DNA of 64,000 nt, taken from positions 310,001-374,000 of the forward strand of contig NZ_AUEK01000009.1 in the NCBI RefSeq assembly GCF_000425945.1, written 5' to 3'. The notes below the pieces were generated by a model. It did not search any database, was not told where the DNA came from, and was given only the letters and a program-made list of their open reading frames with translations. This document shows, one piece after another, positions 1-8,244 of the stretch. A program made the translations under genes and the position numbers. Numbering within the stretch: the stretch's first letter is position 1; the number at the start of each line of letters is the position of its first letter. Source of the stretch: Candidatus Solirubrobacter pratensis. Its GTDB lineage: Bacteria > Actinomycetota > Thermoleophilia > Solirubrobacterales > Solirubrobacteraceae.

Positions 1-635
1 GCGTCGAGCTCCGCGATCGCCTGCTCGGGGTCGCGGTAGTGGATCGCGTGCATCCCCGCCTCGCGCGCGGGCGGCAGGTTGACCTCGAGGTCGTCGACGA
101 ACGCGCAGGCCCCGCCCGGAAGCCCGAGCCGCTCGAGCGTGAGCGCGTAGATCTCGGGCTCGGGCTTGCGCACGCCCTCGAAGCCCGAGTCGACGATCAG
201 CTCGAAGATGTCGTCGGCGGCGAGCTTGGCGCGCCAGATCGGCTGCCACTCGCGCACGTTGTTCGTGAGGATCGCGAAGCGGATGCCGCGCGCGTGCAGC
301 CGCCGGTAGTACGCGAGCAGCGGCTCGTTGCGCTCGAGCGAGCCCATCAGCCGCGCGCCGTAGCCGTCGAGATCGACGGAGCGGCCGAGCACCTCGCCGA
401 GGCTCGCGGCGAGATCGCCGATGAACTCGGGCTCGGAGATCTGCCCGCGCTCGAGCTTGAACAGCGGCGGCTCGCCGGCACGCTCGGCGGACAGCCGCAT
501 CGCGGCGCCGAGCGCCTCGACCGAGATGCCGAGCTCCGCGTTCGCGCGGGCGAACGCGTCGAGCAGCGGGGTCGTGAGGACGCCGCCGAAGTCCGTCACC
601 ACCGCGCGCAGCGGCGTGTCGCGGGCTCCGCTCAC
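1..635 (-). CDS. HAD-superfamily hydrolase, subfamily IA (3' end cut by window edge)
   Basis: Haloacid-dehalogenase-type phosphatase, acting in the cytoplasm; the substrate cannot be told from sequence. The reading frame starts at GTG 635 and runs off the left edge with about 211 residues visible. Motif I is DFGGVLT near residue 15: the second Asp of the usual DxD is replaced by Gly, as in YihX and the N-terminal phosphatase of epoxide hydrolases. Motif II is ILTNN, the conserved Lys is in GVRKPEPEIY and motif III is FVDDLEVN, so all catalytic regions are inside the window. The GTG overlaps the TGA of the upstream gene by four bases (GTGA), so the two are probably translationally coupled. Only a short C-terminal stretch after HAIHYRD is missing. 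Confidence 0.85.
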   Translation of the reverse strand, partial: MSGARDTPLRAVVTDFGGVLTTPLLDAFARANAELGISVEALGAAMRLSAERAGEPPLFKLERGQISEPEFIGDLAASLGEVLGRSVDLDGYGARLMGSLERNEPLLAYYRRLHARGIRFAILTNNVREWQPIWRAKLAADDIFELIVDSGFEGVRKPEPEIYALTLERLGLPGGACAFVDDLEVNLPPAREAGMHAIHYRDPEQAIAELD

Positions 636-1495
636 GCGGCGCGGCGGATGACGTCGTAACGGCCCACGGCCGTGTGGCCCTCGACGTGCCAGCGGAAGAA
701 CGCGACGTCGAGCCGCAGCGCACCGAGCTCCAGCGTCGATCCGGCGACGACCTCGCCGGTGCCGCGGAACGGGTAGTCGTCGGACTTCTCGAGCCACAGC
801 TCGAGACCGGCGCGGATCTGGCGGCCTTCCTCGTCCATCGTCGTCGACAGGCGCGCGTCGTCGACCCCCCGCGCGCGCTCGCCGTCGAGCGCCGCCGCCC
901 ACATCGCCTCGTCGGCGTGCGCGGTCATGCCCGCGGGCCGGACGGCGTTGATGACGACGCCCGTCCCGTCGTGCAGCCACGCGCCGACCGAGCGCGTGAG
1001 CGCAATCCGGTCCCAGTCCGGATTGCCCCACGTGTGGCCGCGCTGCCCGAGCCCGTCGACCGCGCGCGAGCGGCCGCCGACGCGCACGGTGCCGGTCACG
1101 CGGCACAGCTGCTCGTAGCCCTCGAGCCCGCCGGCCTTGGCGACCTTCTCGCGGCCGCCCAGCTCCGCCGACGGCGTCGTCGCGGCGAACTCGAGCGCGA
1201 ACGCCGGCTCGCCGTCGCTGCGCAGCGTCCAGCGCCGCAGCGGCTCCTCGACCGTCGCCGAGACGGCCTCCGCCGCGTCGTCGCCGGCCATCGCCACGGC
1301 ACCCAGGGGCTCACGTCCCGCGAACGCGATCGCCAGCGCGCTCGGCTGCTCGACCGAGTCCGCACCCAGACCCGTCGCCACGCGCGCGAGGCCGTAGAGC
1401 CCGGCGTCCGGGTCGGCCCACGCGAATGTGACAGCGTCGGTGTCGCCAGGCTTGCGCAGCGCGTGCGCCGCCTCCGCCTTCTCGGCCGAGCTCAT
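632..1495 (-). CDS. conserved protein, DUF7064-like (hydroxyneurosporene-synthase-like fold suspected)
   Basis: A 287-residue soluble protein with no signal peptide or membrane segment. The central motif GQRGHTWGNPDWDR followed by a tryptophan-rich stretch (SVGAWLHDGTG) recalls the DUF7064/DUF7065 and CrtC-like beta-barrel families, but I cannot name a reaction. The start is ATG 1495, which overlaps the TGA of fxsA (ATGA), and its own stop overlaps the HAD gene start (GTGA). The three genes therefore form one tightly coupled minus-strand transcript. A longer frame continues upstream through fxsA in another phase, but the arginine-rich translation there is a shadow, so the ATG inside the overlap is preferred. 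Confidence 0.6.
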   Translation of the reverse strand: MSSAEKAEAAHALRKPGDTDAVTFAWADPDAGLYGLARVATGLGADSVEQPSALAIAFAGREPLGAVAMAGDDAAEAVSATVEEPLRRWTLRSDGEPAFALEFAATTPSAELGGREKVAKAGGLEGYEQLCRVTGTVRVGGRSRAVDGLGQRGHTWGNPDWDRIALTRSVGAWLHDGTGVVINAVRPAGMTAHADEAMWAAALDGERARGVDDARLSTTMDEEGRQIRAGLELWLEKSDDYPFRGTGEVVAGSTLELGALRLDVAFFRWHVEGHTAVGRYDVIRRAA

Positions 1496-1950
1496 CGCGG
1501 GCGGTCGAGCTGGTCGGGCTCGACGTCGACCGCGGTGCCGTCCACGTCGTCCGCGCGATCGCGGCGCGAGCGGGGCGGGCTCGCCGCCATGACGCGCAGC
1601 GTCGCGCGGCGCACCACCAGCCCGCGCACGAGCACGCGCGTCGGCGGGATCAGGAACAGCAGCCCGAACACGTCGGTGATGAAGCCGGGCGTGAGCAGCA
1701 GCGCGCCGCCGAAGATCACCAGCACGCCGTCGAGCGCCTCGCGCGTCGGCGCCCGGCCTTCCGCGATCGCTGCGTTGAACCGCCGCCACGCGAGGCGCCC
1801 CTGCGAGCGCATCAGCATGGAGCCGAGGATCGAGTCCGCCAGCAGCAGCGCGATCGTCCACCAGACGCCGATCAACTGTCCGACCTGGATGATCACGGCC
1901 AGCTCGGCGATCGGCACGACGATGAACAGGACGATGAGGAGCAGGGGCAT
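1492..1950 (-). CDS. fxsA: FxsA family membrane protein
   Basis: A 152-residue integral membrane protein of the FxsA family, which in E. coli is linked to suppression of phage F exclusion; the cellular role is otherwise unknown. Residues 1-50 contain two hydrophobic helices (LLLIVLFIVVPIAELAVI and WWTIALLLADSILGSML). A third and fourth lie at about 75-105 with the family motif LLLTPGFITD. The tail after residue 110 is charged. Length matches the family. A candidate -10 (TAACGT, minus strand at 1967-1962) ends 11 bases before the ATG, suggesting a very short leader. It is the first gene of the fxsA - DUF7064-like - HAD transcript. Confidence 0.9.
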   Translation of the reverse strand: MPLLLIVLFIVVPIAELAVIIQVGQLIGVWWTIALLLADSILGSMLMRSQGRLAWRRFNAAIAEGRAPTREALDGVLVIFGGALLLTPGFITDVFGLLFLIPPTRVLVRGLVVRRATLRVMAASPPRSRRDRADDVDGTAVDVEPDQLDRPR

Positions 1951-2024
1951 CTTGTGCGCCTACGTTACGCGGGCATCCTCAACCGCGTGTGATCGCCGGG
2001 TCGGCGCGCGGACAGCGCGCGCTA

Positions 2025-2261
2025 CTAGGCCAGCGCCGGCAGAGGCCCGCTGTCGATCCGTACGGCGGGCAGCCGGTGCAGCCCGACCGTCTCGATCAGG
2101 AAGCGGATGTTCGGCTGCGGATGCGCGAGCAAGAGCGTCTGCCCCTGCGCGCGCAGCCGCTGCGCGAGGCATGCGAGATCGATCATCAGCGACGAGTCGG
2201 CGAAGCGCAGTCCGGACAGGTCGACGATCACATCGCGCGTCGCGTTGAGCGCGGCCGACAA
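2025..2261 (-). CDS. STAS-domain protein (anti-anti-sigma-factor-like); true start uncertain
   Basis: A STAS domain of the kind found in anti-sigma-factor antagonists. The motif VIVDLSGLRFADSSLM carries the Ser-Ser pair where SpoIIAA-type proteins are phosphorylated, and the rest (LLLAHPQPNIRFLIETVG) fits the alpha/beta STAS fold. From the first usable start (TTG 2261) only 78 residues are made, shorter than the usual 100-110. The same frame continues upstream to a TAA at 2357-2355 and encodes what looks like the missing first strand (FDAQLAILRIEGDED), yet this stretch has no ATG, GTG or TTG. Either a non-standard start is used or the 5' end has decayed. No partner kinase or anti-sigma factor is adjacent. 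Confidence 0.7.
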   Translation of the reverse strand: MSAALNATRDVIVDLSGLRFADSSLMIDLACLAQRLRAQGQTLLLAHPQPNIRFLIETVGLHRLPAVRIDSGPLPALA

Positions 2262-2402
2262 GGGACGGCGGCGCCGGCCGCTTGTTGTCCGGTCCTCATC
2301 CCCCTCGATGCGGAGGATCGCGAGCTGTGCGTCGAAGCTGACGATCCGGGGAACTTACAACGTACCCGCCGGTGCGTACAGTCCAGTTCGCGCGGATATT
2401 CC

Positions 2403-2408
2403 TACACT
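2403..2408 (+). promoter_or_regulatory. -10 element (TACACT) of a leaderless promoter
   Basis: TACACT ends 7 bases before the ATG at 2416, the spacing expected if transcription begins at the start codon. The same hexamer at almost the same spacing precedes ispH. No clear Shine-Dalgarno sequence is present between it and the ATG. Confidence 0.55.
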
Positions 2409-2415
2409 CTTTCCG

Positions 2416-2712
2416 ATGATCGACGAAGACGACGTCTACGAGGCGCTCTCAAACGTCATCGACCCGGAGCTCGGGCTCGACTTCGTCGAGCTCGGCCTGA
2501 TCTACGGGCTCGAGATCGACGGCGGGACGGTCAACGTCACGTTCACGCTGACGACCCCCGCGTGCCCGATCGGTCCTCAGGTGACCGAGCAGATCCAGGA
2601 GTTCGTCGGCGAGCTCCCCGGCGTCGAGACGGTCAACGCGAGCATGGTGTTCACACCGCCGTGGAGTCCGGAGAAGATGTCCGAGGACGCGAAGTTCGCC
2701 CTCGGCTACTGA
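2416..2712 (+). CDS. Fe-S cluster assembly factor, MIP18/SufT-PaaD family
   Basis: A 98-residue member of the MIP18 (DUF59) family that helps mature iron-sulfur proteins in the cytoplasm. It shows the typical N-terminal VIDPELGLDFVELGLIY helix-turn and the C-terminal TTPACPIGPQV motif, whose Cys is the conserved functional residue of the family, followed by the usual PPWSPEKMSEDAK tail. Length is normal for a stand-alone SufT-like protein. It is not embedded in a suf operon here; the plus-strand neighbour about 100 bases downstream is a desaturase. Start ATG 2416 is supported by the -10 box 7 bases upstream and by the family N-terminus. Confidence 0.9.
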   Translation: MIDEDDVYEALSNVIDPELGLDFVELGLIYGLEIDGGTVNVTFTLTTPACPIGPQVTEQIQEFVGELPGVETVNASMVFTPPWSPEKMSEDAKFALGY

Positions 2713-2818
2713 CCGAGGTCTAAAGTGGCCTGTGGAGGGCATCGAGCGGCGACGCCGGATCCCCGGTAGCGCCGACTGACTTCCGAGCCCCAGCTGATCC
2801 CCTTCTCGGAGGTGCCGG

Positions 2819-3781
2819 ATGCCCGGCCTCGAACCAGTGACCGCCGTCGCGCCCACCCGGGACGATATTGAGCCGGTCGCACACGAGACCGTCGATCGGA
2901 TCGTCACCGGTGGAGCGGTCGTGATCCCGTTCCTGGCGCTCGGCGTCGCCGGATGGCAGGTGTGGGGCCGCGCGCTGCGCCCCGTCGACCTCGTGCTCTT
3001 CCTCGCGCTCTACGTCGCGACGGCGCTCGGCGTGACCGTCGGGTACCACCGGCACTTCACGCACCGCAGCTTCAAGACGACGCGCGCGGTGCGGGTGATC
3101 CTGGCGGTGCTCGGCTCGGCGGCGGTCGAGGGGCCCGTGATCTCGTGGGTCGCCGACCACCGCAAGCACCACGCCTTCAGCGATCGCGAAGGCGATCCGC
3201 ACAGCCCGCACGTCGGTCACGGCGCCGGCTGGCGCGGCACGCTGCGCGGACTGCTCCACGCCCACCTGGGGTGGCTGTTCGTGCACGACCAGCGCGGCAA
3301 GCGCTCGCGCTACGCCCCGGACCTCCTGGCCGATCGCGCCATCCGCTTCGTCGACCGGACCTTCCTGGTCTGGGTGGTCGCCGGCCTCGCGCTGCCGTTC
3401 GGCCTGGGCTACGTGACCGGCGGGTCGCTCGTCGAGGCGCTCACCGCGCTGCTGTGGGGCGGAGCGGTGCGGATGCTCGTGCTCCATCACGTCACGTTCT
3501 CGATCAACTCGCTCTGCCACACCTTCGGACGGCGCCGCTTCGCGACGACCGACGAGTCGCGCAACCTCGCGTGGCTCGCCCTGCCTTCGATGGGCGAGGC
3601 GTGGCACAACAACCACCACGCGTTCCCGACGTCCGCCGCGCACGGCATGCGCCGGTGGGAGATCGACCCGTCGGCGCTCGTCATCGGCGCGCTCCAGGCG
3701 ACGGGGCTCGCCTGGGACGTCCAGCGCATCTCGCGCGAGCGGCAGGAGCGCCGCTATCCGCGGCCGGCCGGGACCTCGTGA
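2819..3781 (+). CDS. acyl-CoA desaturase (stearoyl-CoA-desaturase type fatty acid desaturase)
   Basis: A 320-residue membrane di-iron desaturase introducing a double bond into acyl-CoA or acyl-lipid chains. The three histidine boxes are intact: HRHFTH at 77-82, DHRKHH at 113-118 and HNNHH at 263-267. Hydrophobic segments lie at about 30-75, 92-110, 182-202 and 205-225. It starts at ATG 2819 behind a GGAGG at 2808-2812. The last 28 bases overlap the 3' end of the convergent DUF2294 gene. A fatty-acid role fits the nearby WS/DGAT and acyl-CoA dehydrogenase genes, though no shared operon is seen. Confidence 0.92.
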   Translation: MPGLEPVTAVAPTRDDIEPVAHETVDRIVTGGAVVIPFLALGVAGWQVWGRALRPVDLVLFLALYVATALGVTVGYHRHFTHRSFKTTRAVRVILAVLGSAAVEGPVISWVADHRKHHAFSDREGDPHSPHVGHGAGWRGTLRGLLHAHLGWLFVHDQRGKRSRYAPDLLADRAIRFVDRTFLVWVVAGLALPFGLGYVTGGSLVEALTALLWGGAVRMLVLHHVTFSINSLCHTFGRRRFATTDESRNLAWLALPSMGEAWHNNHHAFPTSAAHGMRRWEIDPSALVIGALQATGLAWDVQRISRERQERRYPRPAGTS

Positions 3782-4161
3782 TCGTCGACGAGGTCGCTCG
3801 GGGCGAGCACGAACACCTCGCAGATCATGTCGGGCGACTGCTGGTTGCCGCTCATGAAGCCGATCACGCGCCGGCCGGTCGCGTGCTCGACGACGGCCTC
3901 GAAGCGCTCGCGCATGACGTCCTGGAACTCCATCCGCTGCTGGATGACGGCATCGCCGCGGCCGCCGTCCAGCAGCGTCTGCTCCACGCGCGTGAACCCG
4001 CCGCGCAGCAGGCAGACGACGAGGTCGTCCTGGTAGTACGTCTTGGCCTGCGTCGGCCCGCGGCCGTAGTACTCCTTCAGCAGCGCGACCATGCCGTCGG
4101 AGATCGCGGTCAGGACGTCGCCGCGGGTGCCGTGCAGGCTGTGGACGTCGCGCTCGGGCAT
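3754..4161 (-). CDS. DUF2294 family protein
   Basis: A 135-residue soluble protein that matches DUF2294 along its whole length: GRGPTQAKTYYQDDLVVCLL, then LRGGFTRVEQTLL, then FMSGNQQSPDMICEVFVL near the C-terminus. The biochemical function of the family is not established. The start ATG 4161 lies 4 bases after the stop of the upstream WS/DGAT gene, so both are probably on one minus-strand mRNA. Its 3' end runs 28 bases into the convergent desaturase gene, making a small antisense overlap. Confidence 0.85.
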   Translation of the reverse strand: MPERDVHSLHGTRGDVLTAISDGMVALLKEYYGRGPTQAKTYYQDDLVVCLLRGGFTRVEQTLLDGGRGDAVIQQRMEFQDVMRERFEAVVEHATGRRVIGFMSGNQQSPDMICEVFVLAPSDLVDDHEVPAGRG

Positions 4162-4165
4162 CGCC

Positions 4166-5608
4166 TCACGAGATCGCCTTGACGTTCGCCCGGCGGCGCT
4201 TCGGCGCCGCTTCGGCGCGCGCCGCGTCGACGAGCTCGGTGAGCGAGACGTCGAGCGCTTCTGCGAACTCCGCGATGTCGGGCATCGCGTCGTAGTCGCC
4301 GAGCAGCCCGAAGTCGATGCCCCCGTTGTAGGAGATGATCGCCACGGCGAGCGATTGGTTCTCCGGCAGGAACGCGATCGGGAACAGGTCGCGCAGCTCG
4401 CGGCCGAGCACGTAGAGCGGCAACTGCGGACCGGGCACGTTGGTGACGAGCAGATTGAACAGCCGCGTCGAGAACTGCAGCCGCGACGCCTGCGCGAGGA
4501 TCGTCGGCGGCGCGAGCGCCTCGAGTGCCGTGATCGTCTCGGCGCCGACCGCCTGCTTGGACTCCTTGAGCCCCTCCATCGCCGCGCGCACGACGCGCAG
4601 CCGCGCGACCGGATCCTCGACGTAGACGGGCAGCGGCGCGCGCATCGCGACGATGCGGTTGCCGAGCTGGTGATGCTCGTCCTTCGCTCGGATCGAGACC
4701 GGGACGAGCGCGCGCAGCTCGAGCCCTTCGGTTCGCACGCCCCGCGAGCGCAGCCAGCGCCGCAGCCCGCCGGCGACGACGGTCAGCATCACGTCGTTGA
4801 CGGTGCCGCCGAACGTGTTCTTGACGAGCTTGAAGTCGGCCAGCTCGTTGCGCACGAACGCGAGCCGGCGGTGCGGGCCGATCGGCACGTTGAGCGGCGT
4901 CGACGGCGCAGGGTTCAGCGCCGCCCAGGCGACCTCGCCGATGCCCTCGAGCGCCTCGCGCGCGTCGTCCAGCGCGCGCCCGGGATGCGCCGAGGCCGAC
5001 AGCGCCCGCCCCGCGAGGTCGAACGGCAGCCGCGCGAGCCCGCGCACGCCCCGCGCGGCCAGCGCCACCGGGCTCGGCTCCGGCCGCGCGACCCACGGCT
5101 CGCCGGGGTGCTGCGGGCGCAGCGTCTCGGGCGACGGGTCGAACAGCACCGTCATCATGTCCACGCCCGAGATGCCGTCGACAAGCGCGTGATGGCTCTT
5201 TGAGATCAGCGCGAAGCGCCCGCCCTCGAGCCCTTGGACGAGCCACGTCTCCCACAGCGGCTTCGCCCGATCGAGCCGCTGCGAGTGAATCCGCGCGGCG
5301 AGCGCGCGCAGCTGCTCCTCAGAGCCGGGGTGCGGAAGTGCCGTGTGCCGGACGTGGTAGGAGAGATTGAACGTCGGGTCGTCGACCCACACCGGCCGCC
5401 CGGTCTCGAGCGGCGGGAACGCGAGCTTCTGGCGATAGCGCGGGACCAGATGCAGGCGCGAGCGGATATGCGTCAAGAACTGGTCGTAGTCCGGCGACGG
5501 ACCGTCGAAGATCAGCACGGCGCCGACATGCATGTGGCTGTTCGCGCGCTCCTGGGCGAGGAACGACGCGTCGATGGCCGAGAGCCGGTCTCCGTGCGTC
5601 TGCGCCAT
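4166..5608 (-). CDS. wax ester synthase/diacylglycerol acyltransferase (WS/DGAT)
   Basis: A 480-residue acyltransferase that esterifies fatty alcohols or diacylglycerol with acyl-CoA to make storage wax esters or triacylglycerol at the cytoplasmic membrane. The catalytic HHxxxDG motif is HHALVDG at 139-145, and the N-terminal LSAIDASFLAQE plus the C-terminal NVPGPQLPLYVLG and FNLLVTNVPGP region are typical of WS/DGAT proteins. Length is normal for the actinobacterial family. ATG 5608 follows an AGGAGA ribosome site. DUF2294 follows after 4 bases. Actinobacteria often carry several paralogues; the preferred substrate cannot be told here. Confidence 0.93.
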   Translation of the reverse strand: MAQTHGDRLSAIDASFLAQERANSHMHVGAVLIFDGPSPDYDQFLTHIRSRLHLVPRYRQKLAFPPLETGRPVWVDDPTFNLSYHVRHTALPHPGSEEQLRALAARIHSQRLDRAKPLWETWLVQGLEGGRFALISKSHHALVDGISGVDMMTVLFDPSPETLRPQHPGEPWVARPEPSPVALAARGVRGLARLPFDLAGRALSASAHPGRALDDAREALEGIGEVAWAALNPAPSTPLNVPIGPHRRLAFVRNELADFKLVKNTFGGTVNDVMLTVVAGGLRRWLRSRGVRTEGLELRALVPVSIRAKDEHHQLGNRIVAMRAPLPVYVEDPVARLRVVRAAMEGLKESKQAVGAETITALEALAPPTILAQASRLQFSTRLFNLLVTNVPGPQLPLYVLGRELRDLFPIAFLPENQSLAVAIISYNGGIDFGLLGDYDAMPDIAEFAEALDVSLTELVDAARAEAAPKRRRANVKAIS

Positions 5609-5652
5609 GGTCGTCTCCTCTCGCCGGTCGGTGCGGCGGCAAGCGTACCCAG

Positions 5653-6378
5653 TCAGACGAGGACGCTCACCAGCCCCACGAGCACCGCTAACACAAGAGT
5701 GGCATTCAGCACCGGCTCGTAGCGCCCTCCGCCGGCGAGACGCGCGAACACGCGCCGGCCCGCGAGATGCCCGATCGCCGCGGCGGGAAGCAGCGCGGCG
5801 ACGAGCACGAGGTCCGGCGACGCCGGCGTCCCGGTGGCGAGCAGCGCCGCCGCGCCGAGTGCGCTGAGCCCGAGGAAGCACGTCGTCAAGCTGTCGCGCA
5901 CGCGCTCCGGCTCGGCGCCGCGGCCCAGCAGATGCAGCAGCAGCGGCGGGCCCGACGTCGTGGTCGACGTCGTCAGCGCGCCCGCCGCCAATCCCGCCGT
6001 CCACGCCGGGACTCGCAAGTGCCGGCCGGCGACGTGCCGCGTCAGCAGCGTGCCGAGCACGCCCGCCGTCACCGCGAGCTGCAGCGCGAGCGGCGACAGC
6101 GTGCGCAGCACGACGACGCCGGCCAGCGCGCCGGGCGCCGCCCACGCGAGCATCAGCGCGCAGCGCCGCCACAGCGGTTGCGGCCGGCGCCGCTCAGACG
6201 CGAGCGTCAGCACGTTGACCTCGGTCCCGAGCACGATCAACAGCCCGACCGCGTGCTCGGGCTCGATCGCCGCGAACAGCAGCGGCGCTGCGACCAGCGA
6301 GAACCCGAAGCCGGTCGCCGACTGCATCAGGGCGCCGGCGGCAACGCCGGCACCGGCGGCGACCACCAGCGCGCTCAT
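5653..6378 (-). CDS. TauE/SafE family anion permease
   Basis: A 241-residue integral membrane protein of the TauE/SafE (DUF81) family of sulfite/sulfonate/organoanion exporters. It has about seven to eight hydrophobic helices and the family pattern of GAGVAAGALMQSATGFGFSL near the N-terminus repeated as a weaker motif in the second half (LAAGALTTSTTTSGPPLLL). Length is close to the family minimum of about 240-260. It begins 20 bases downstream of the stop of the membrane gene at 6399-6812 and may be co-transcribed with it. Substrate unknown. Confidence 0.85.
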   Translation of the reverse strand: MSALVVAAGAGVAAGALMQSATGFGFSLVAAPLLFAAIEPEHAVGLLIVLGTEVNVLTLASERRRPQPLWRRCALMLAWAAPGALAGVVVLRTLSPLALQLAVTAGVLGTLLTRHVAGRHLRVPAWTAGLAAGALTTSTTTSGPPLLLHLLGRGAEPERVRDSLTTCFLGLSALGAAALLATGTPASPDLVLVAALLPAAAIGHLAGRRVFARLAGGGRYEPVLNATLVLAVLVGLVSVLV

Positions 6379-6398
6379 CGCGCGTGAAGGCTAGAACG

Positions 6399-6812
6399 TC
6401 AGCTTGCGCGACCGGCCGCGCGCCCACTCCGCCGGATCTCCCGCGCGCGGACCTGAAGGCGGCGCAGATGCTCCTCGTGCTCGCGGCGCGACAGCACGTC
6501 GTTGGGGCGGTCGCGCCAGTTCTGGAAGCGGCGCGCGGCGGCCAGGCGCGGCGTCTCGGAGACGGCGTCGAGCGGGATCCGGCGGTTGCGGCCTGCGACG
6601 TGGACGAACGCGAGCATCGGCTCCTCTTCGTGCTCGCGCGACGTCGCGATGTGCAGGATCCCGAGCAGCGGGCCGCCGATCACCGCGAAGGCGGAGAGCG
6701 CGAGCGTCAGGGGGGTGGCCGGCCAGGTACCGCTGAGCCAGCCGGCGATCGCCGCGGCCATGAACAGCGGGCTGGCGAAGGCCGCGAGAAGAGCGAGCGC
6801 GCGAGAGGTCAT
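6399..6812 (-). CDS. hypothetical membrane protein
   Basis: A 137-residue protein I do not recognise. Residues 5-27 and 34-56 form two hydrophobic helices, and residues 60-137 are hydrophilic, rich in Arg and Glu (a run of RREHEEHLRRLQ suggests a short coiled coil). The order suggests a small membrane anchor with a cytoplasmic tail. It lies just upstream of the TauE/SafE gene on the same strand and starts 87 bases from the divergent acyl-CoA dehydrogenase. Confidence 0.5.
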   Translation of the reverse strand: MTSRALALLAAFASPLFMAAAIAGWLSGTWPATPLTLALSAFAVIGGPLLGILHIATSREHEEEPMLAFVHVAGRNRRIPLDAVSETPRLAAARRFQNWRDRPNDVLSRREHEEHLRRLQVRAREIRRSGRAAGRAS

Positions 6813-6899
6813 GGTGCTCTACGCATCGGCTCGGGACGGGCGCGGCTTGACTGGGGTCCAGACCCGGTATTCGGGGCGCCGGCTGCGATCATCCGTGCC

Positions 6900-8195
6900 A
6901 TGGCGTGGGACTTCTCAACCGAACCCGAGTTCGAGGCGCAGCTGGAGTGGATGCGCACGTTCGTGCGCGAGCAGGTCTGGCCGATCGAGACGGTCTTCGA
7001 CGAGCTCGGGGACGCCGGGTTCCGCCGCGCGATCGCGCCTCTGCAGGAGCAGGTCAAGGCGCGCGGGCTGTGGGCGGCGCACCTGCCGCCTGATCTCGGC
7101 GGCCAGGGCTTCGGCCAGGTCAAGCTCGGGCTGATGCACGAGATCCTCGGCAGCTCGCCGTTCGCGCCCGCGGTGTTCGGCAACGCCGCGCCGGACTCGG
7201 GCAACTCCGAGGTGCTGGCGCTGGCCGGCTCGCCCGATCAGAAGGAGCGCTACCTCTACCCGCTGCTCGCCGGGGATCTGCGCAGCGCCTTCTCGATGAC
7301 CGAGCCGGAGACCGCCGGGTCCGATCCCACGCTGCTGCAGACGCGCGCGGTGCAGGACGGCGACGACTGGGTGATCAACGGTCACAAGTGGTTCTCCACC
7401 AACGGCTCCGTGGCCGACTTCCTGATCGTGATGGCGGTCACCGACCCCGAGGCCAAGCCGCACCAGCGCGCGTCGATGTTCGTGCTCGCGGCCGACACGC
7501 CCGGCGTGCGGATCGTCCGCGACATCCCGACGATGGAGCACCCGCAGGAGCACTTCGGCCGCTACGGCGGCCACTCGGAGATCTACTACGAGGACGTGCG
7601 CGTCCCGGGCGACGCGCTGCTCGGCGCGCGCGGCGCCGGCTTCCTGATCGCCCAGCAGCGGCTCGGCCCCGGGCGCATCCATCACTGCATGCGCTGGCTC
7701 GGCGTCTCGCGGCGCGCGTTCGACATGCTGTGCGAGCGCGCCGTCTCGCGCTACGCGTTCGGCTCCAACCTGGGCGACAAGCAGACCGTGCAGAACTGGA
7801 TCGCGGACTCGCTCGCGCAGATGCAGGCGGCGCGGCTGATGACGCTGCACGCGGCGTGGAAGATGGACACCGAGGGCGCGGCGGCCGCGCGCACCGAGAT
7901 CTCGCTGATCAAGTTCTACGGCGCCGGCGTGCTGTTCGACGTCGTCGACCGCGCGCTGCAGATCCACGGCGCGCTCGGCTACTCGACCGACCTGCCGCTG
8001 GAGCAGATGTACCGCTACGCGCGGGCCGCCCGGCTGTACGACGGCGCCGACGAGGTCCACCGCCAGTCCGTCGCGCGGCAGGTGCTGCGCGGCTACGAGC
8101 CGCACGAGGTCCCGAGCGAGCACGTCCCGACGCGCCGCGAGGCGGCACGCCGGCAGTTCGCGGAGCTGCTGGAGGCGGTGACCTCCAACGACTAG
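6900..8195 (+). CDS. acyl-CoA dehydrogenase family flavoprotein
   Basis: A 431-residue FAD-dependent acyl-CoA dehydrogenase that would introduce the alpha-beta double bond of an acyl-CoA. The FAD/substrate signature FSMTEPETAGSDPT, the GHKWFSTNG loop, YEDVRVPGDALLG, ALQIHGALGYSTDLPLEQ and the C-terminal YDGADEVHRQSVARQVL are all present. N-terminal (1-130), middle (130-240) and C-terminal helical (240-410) domains follow the family order, and the length is typical of ACAD11-like members. ATG 6900 is chosen because the family alignment begins there. The M28-type peptidase frame begins immediately downstream, within 50 bases. Confidence 0.92.
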   Translation: MAWDFSTEPEFEAQLEWMRTFVREQVWPIETVFDELGDAGFRRAIAPLQEQVKARGLWAAHLPPDLGGQGFGQVKLGLMHEILGSSPFAPAVFGNAAPDSGNSEVLALAGSPDQKERYLYPLLAGDLRSAFSMTEPETAGSDPTLLQTRAVQDGDDWVINGHKWFSTNGSVADFLIVMAVTDPEAKPHQRASMFVLAADTPGVRIVRDIPTMEHPQEHFGRYGGHSEIYYEDVRVPGDALLGARGAGFLIAQQRLGPGRIHHCMRWLGVSRRAFDMLCERAVSRYAFGSNLGDKQTVQNWIADSLAQMQAARLMTLHAAWKMDTEGAAAARTEISLIKFYGAGVLFDVVDRALQIHGALGYSTDLPLEQMYRYARAARLYDGADEVHRQSVARQVLRGYEPHEVPSEHVPTRREAARRQFAELLEAVTSND

Positions 8196-8244
8196 GCGCA
8201 CGCCGGCGACGATCCTCGCGGCCGGCATCGCGATCGCCGCGGTC

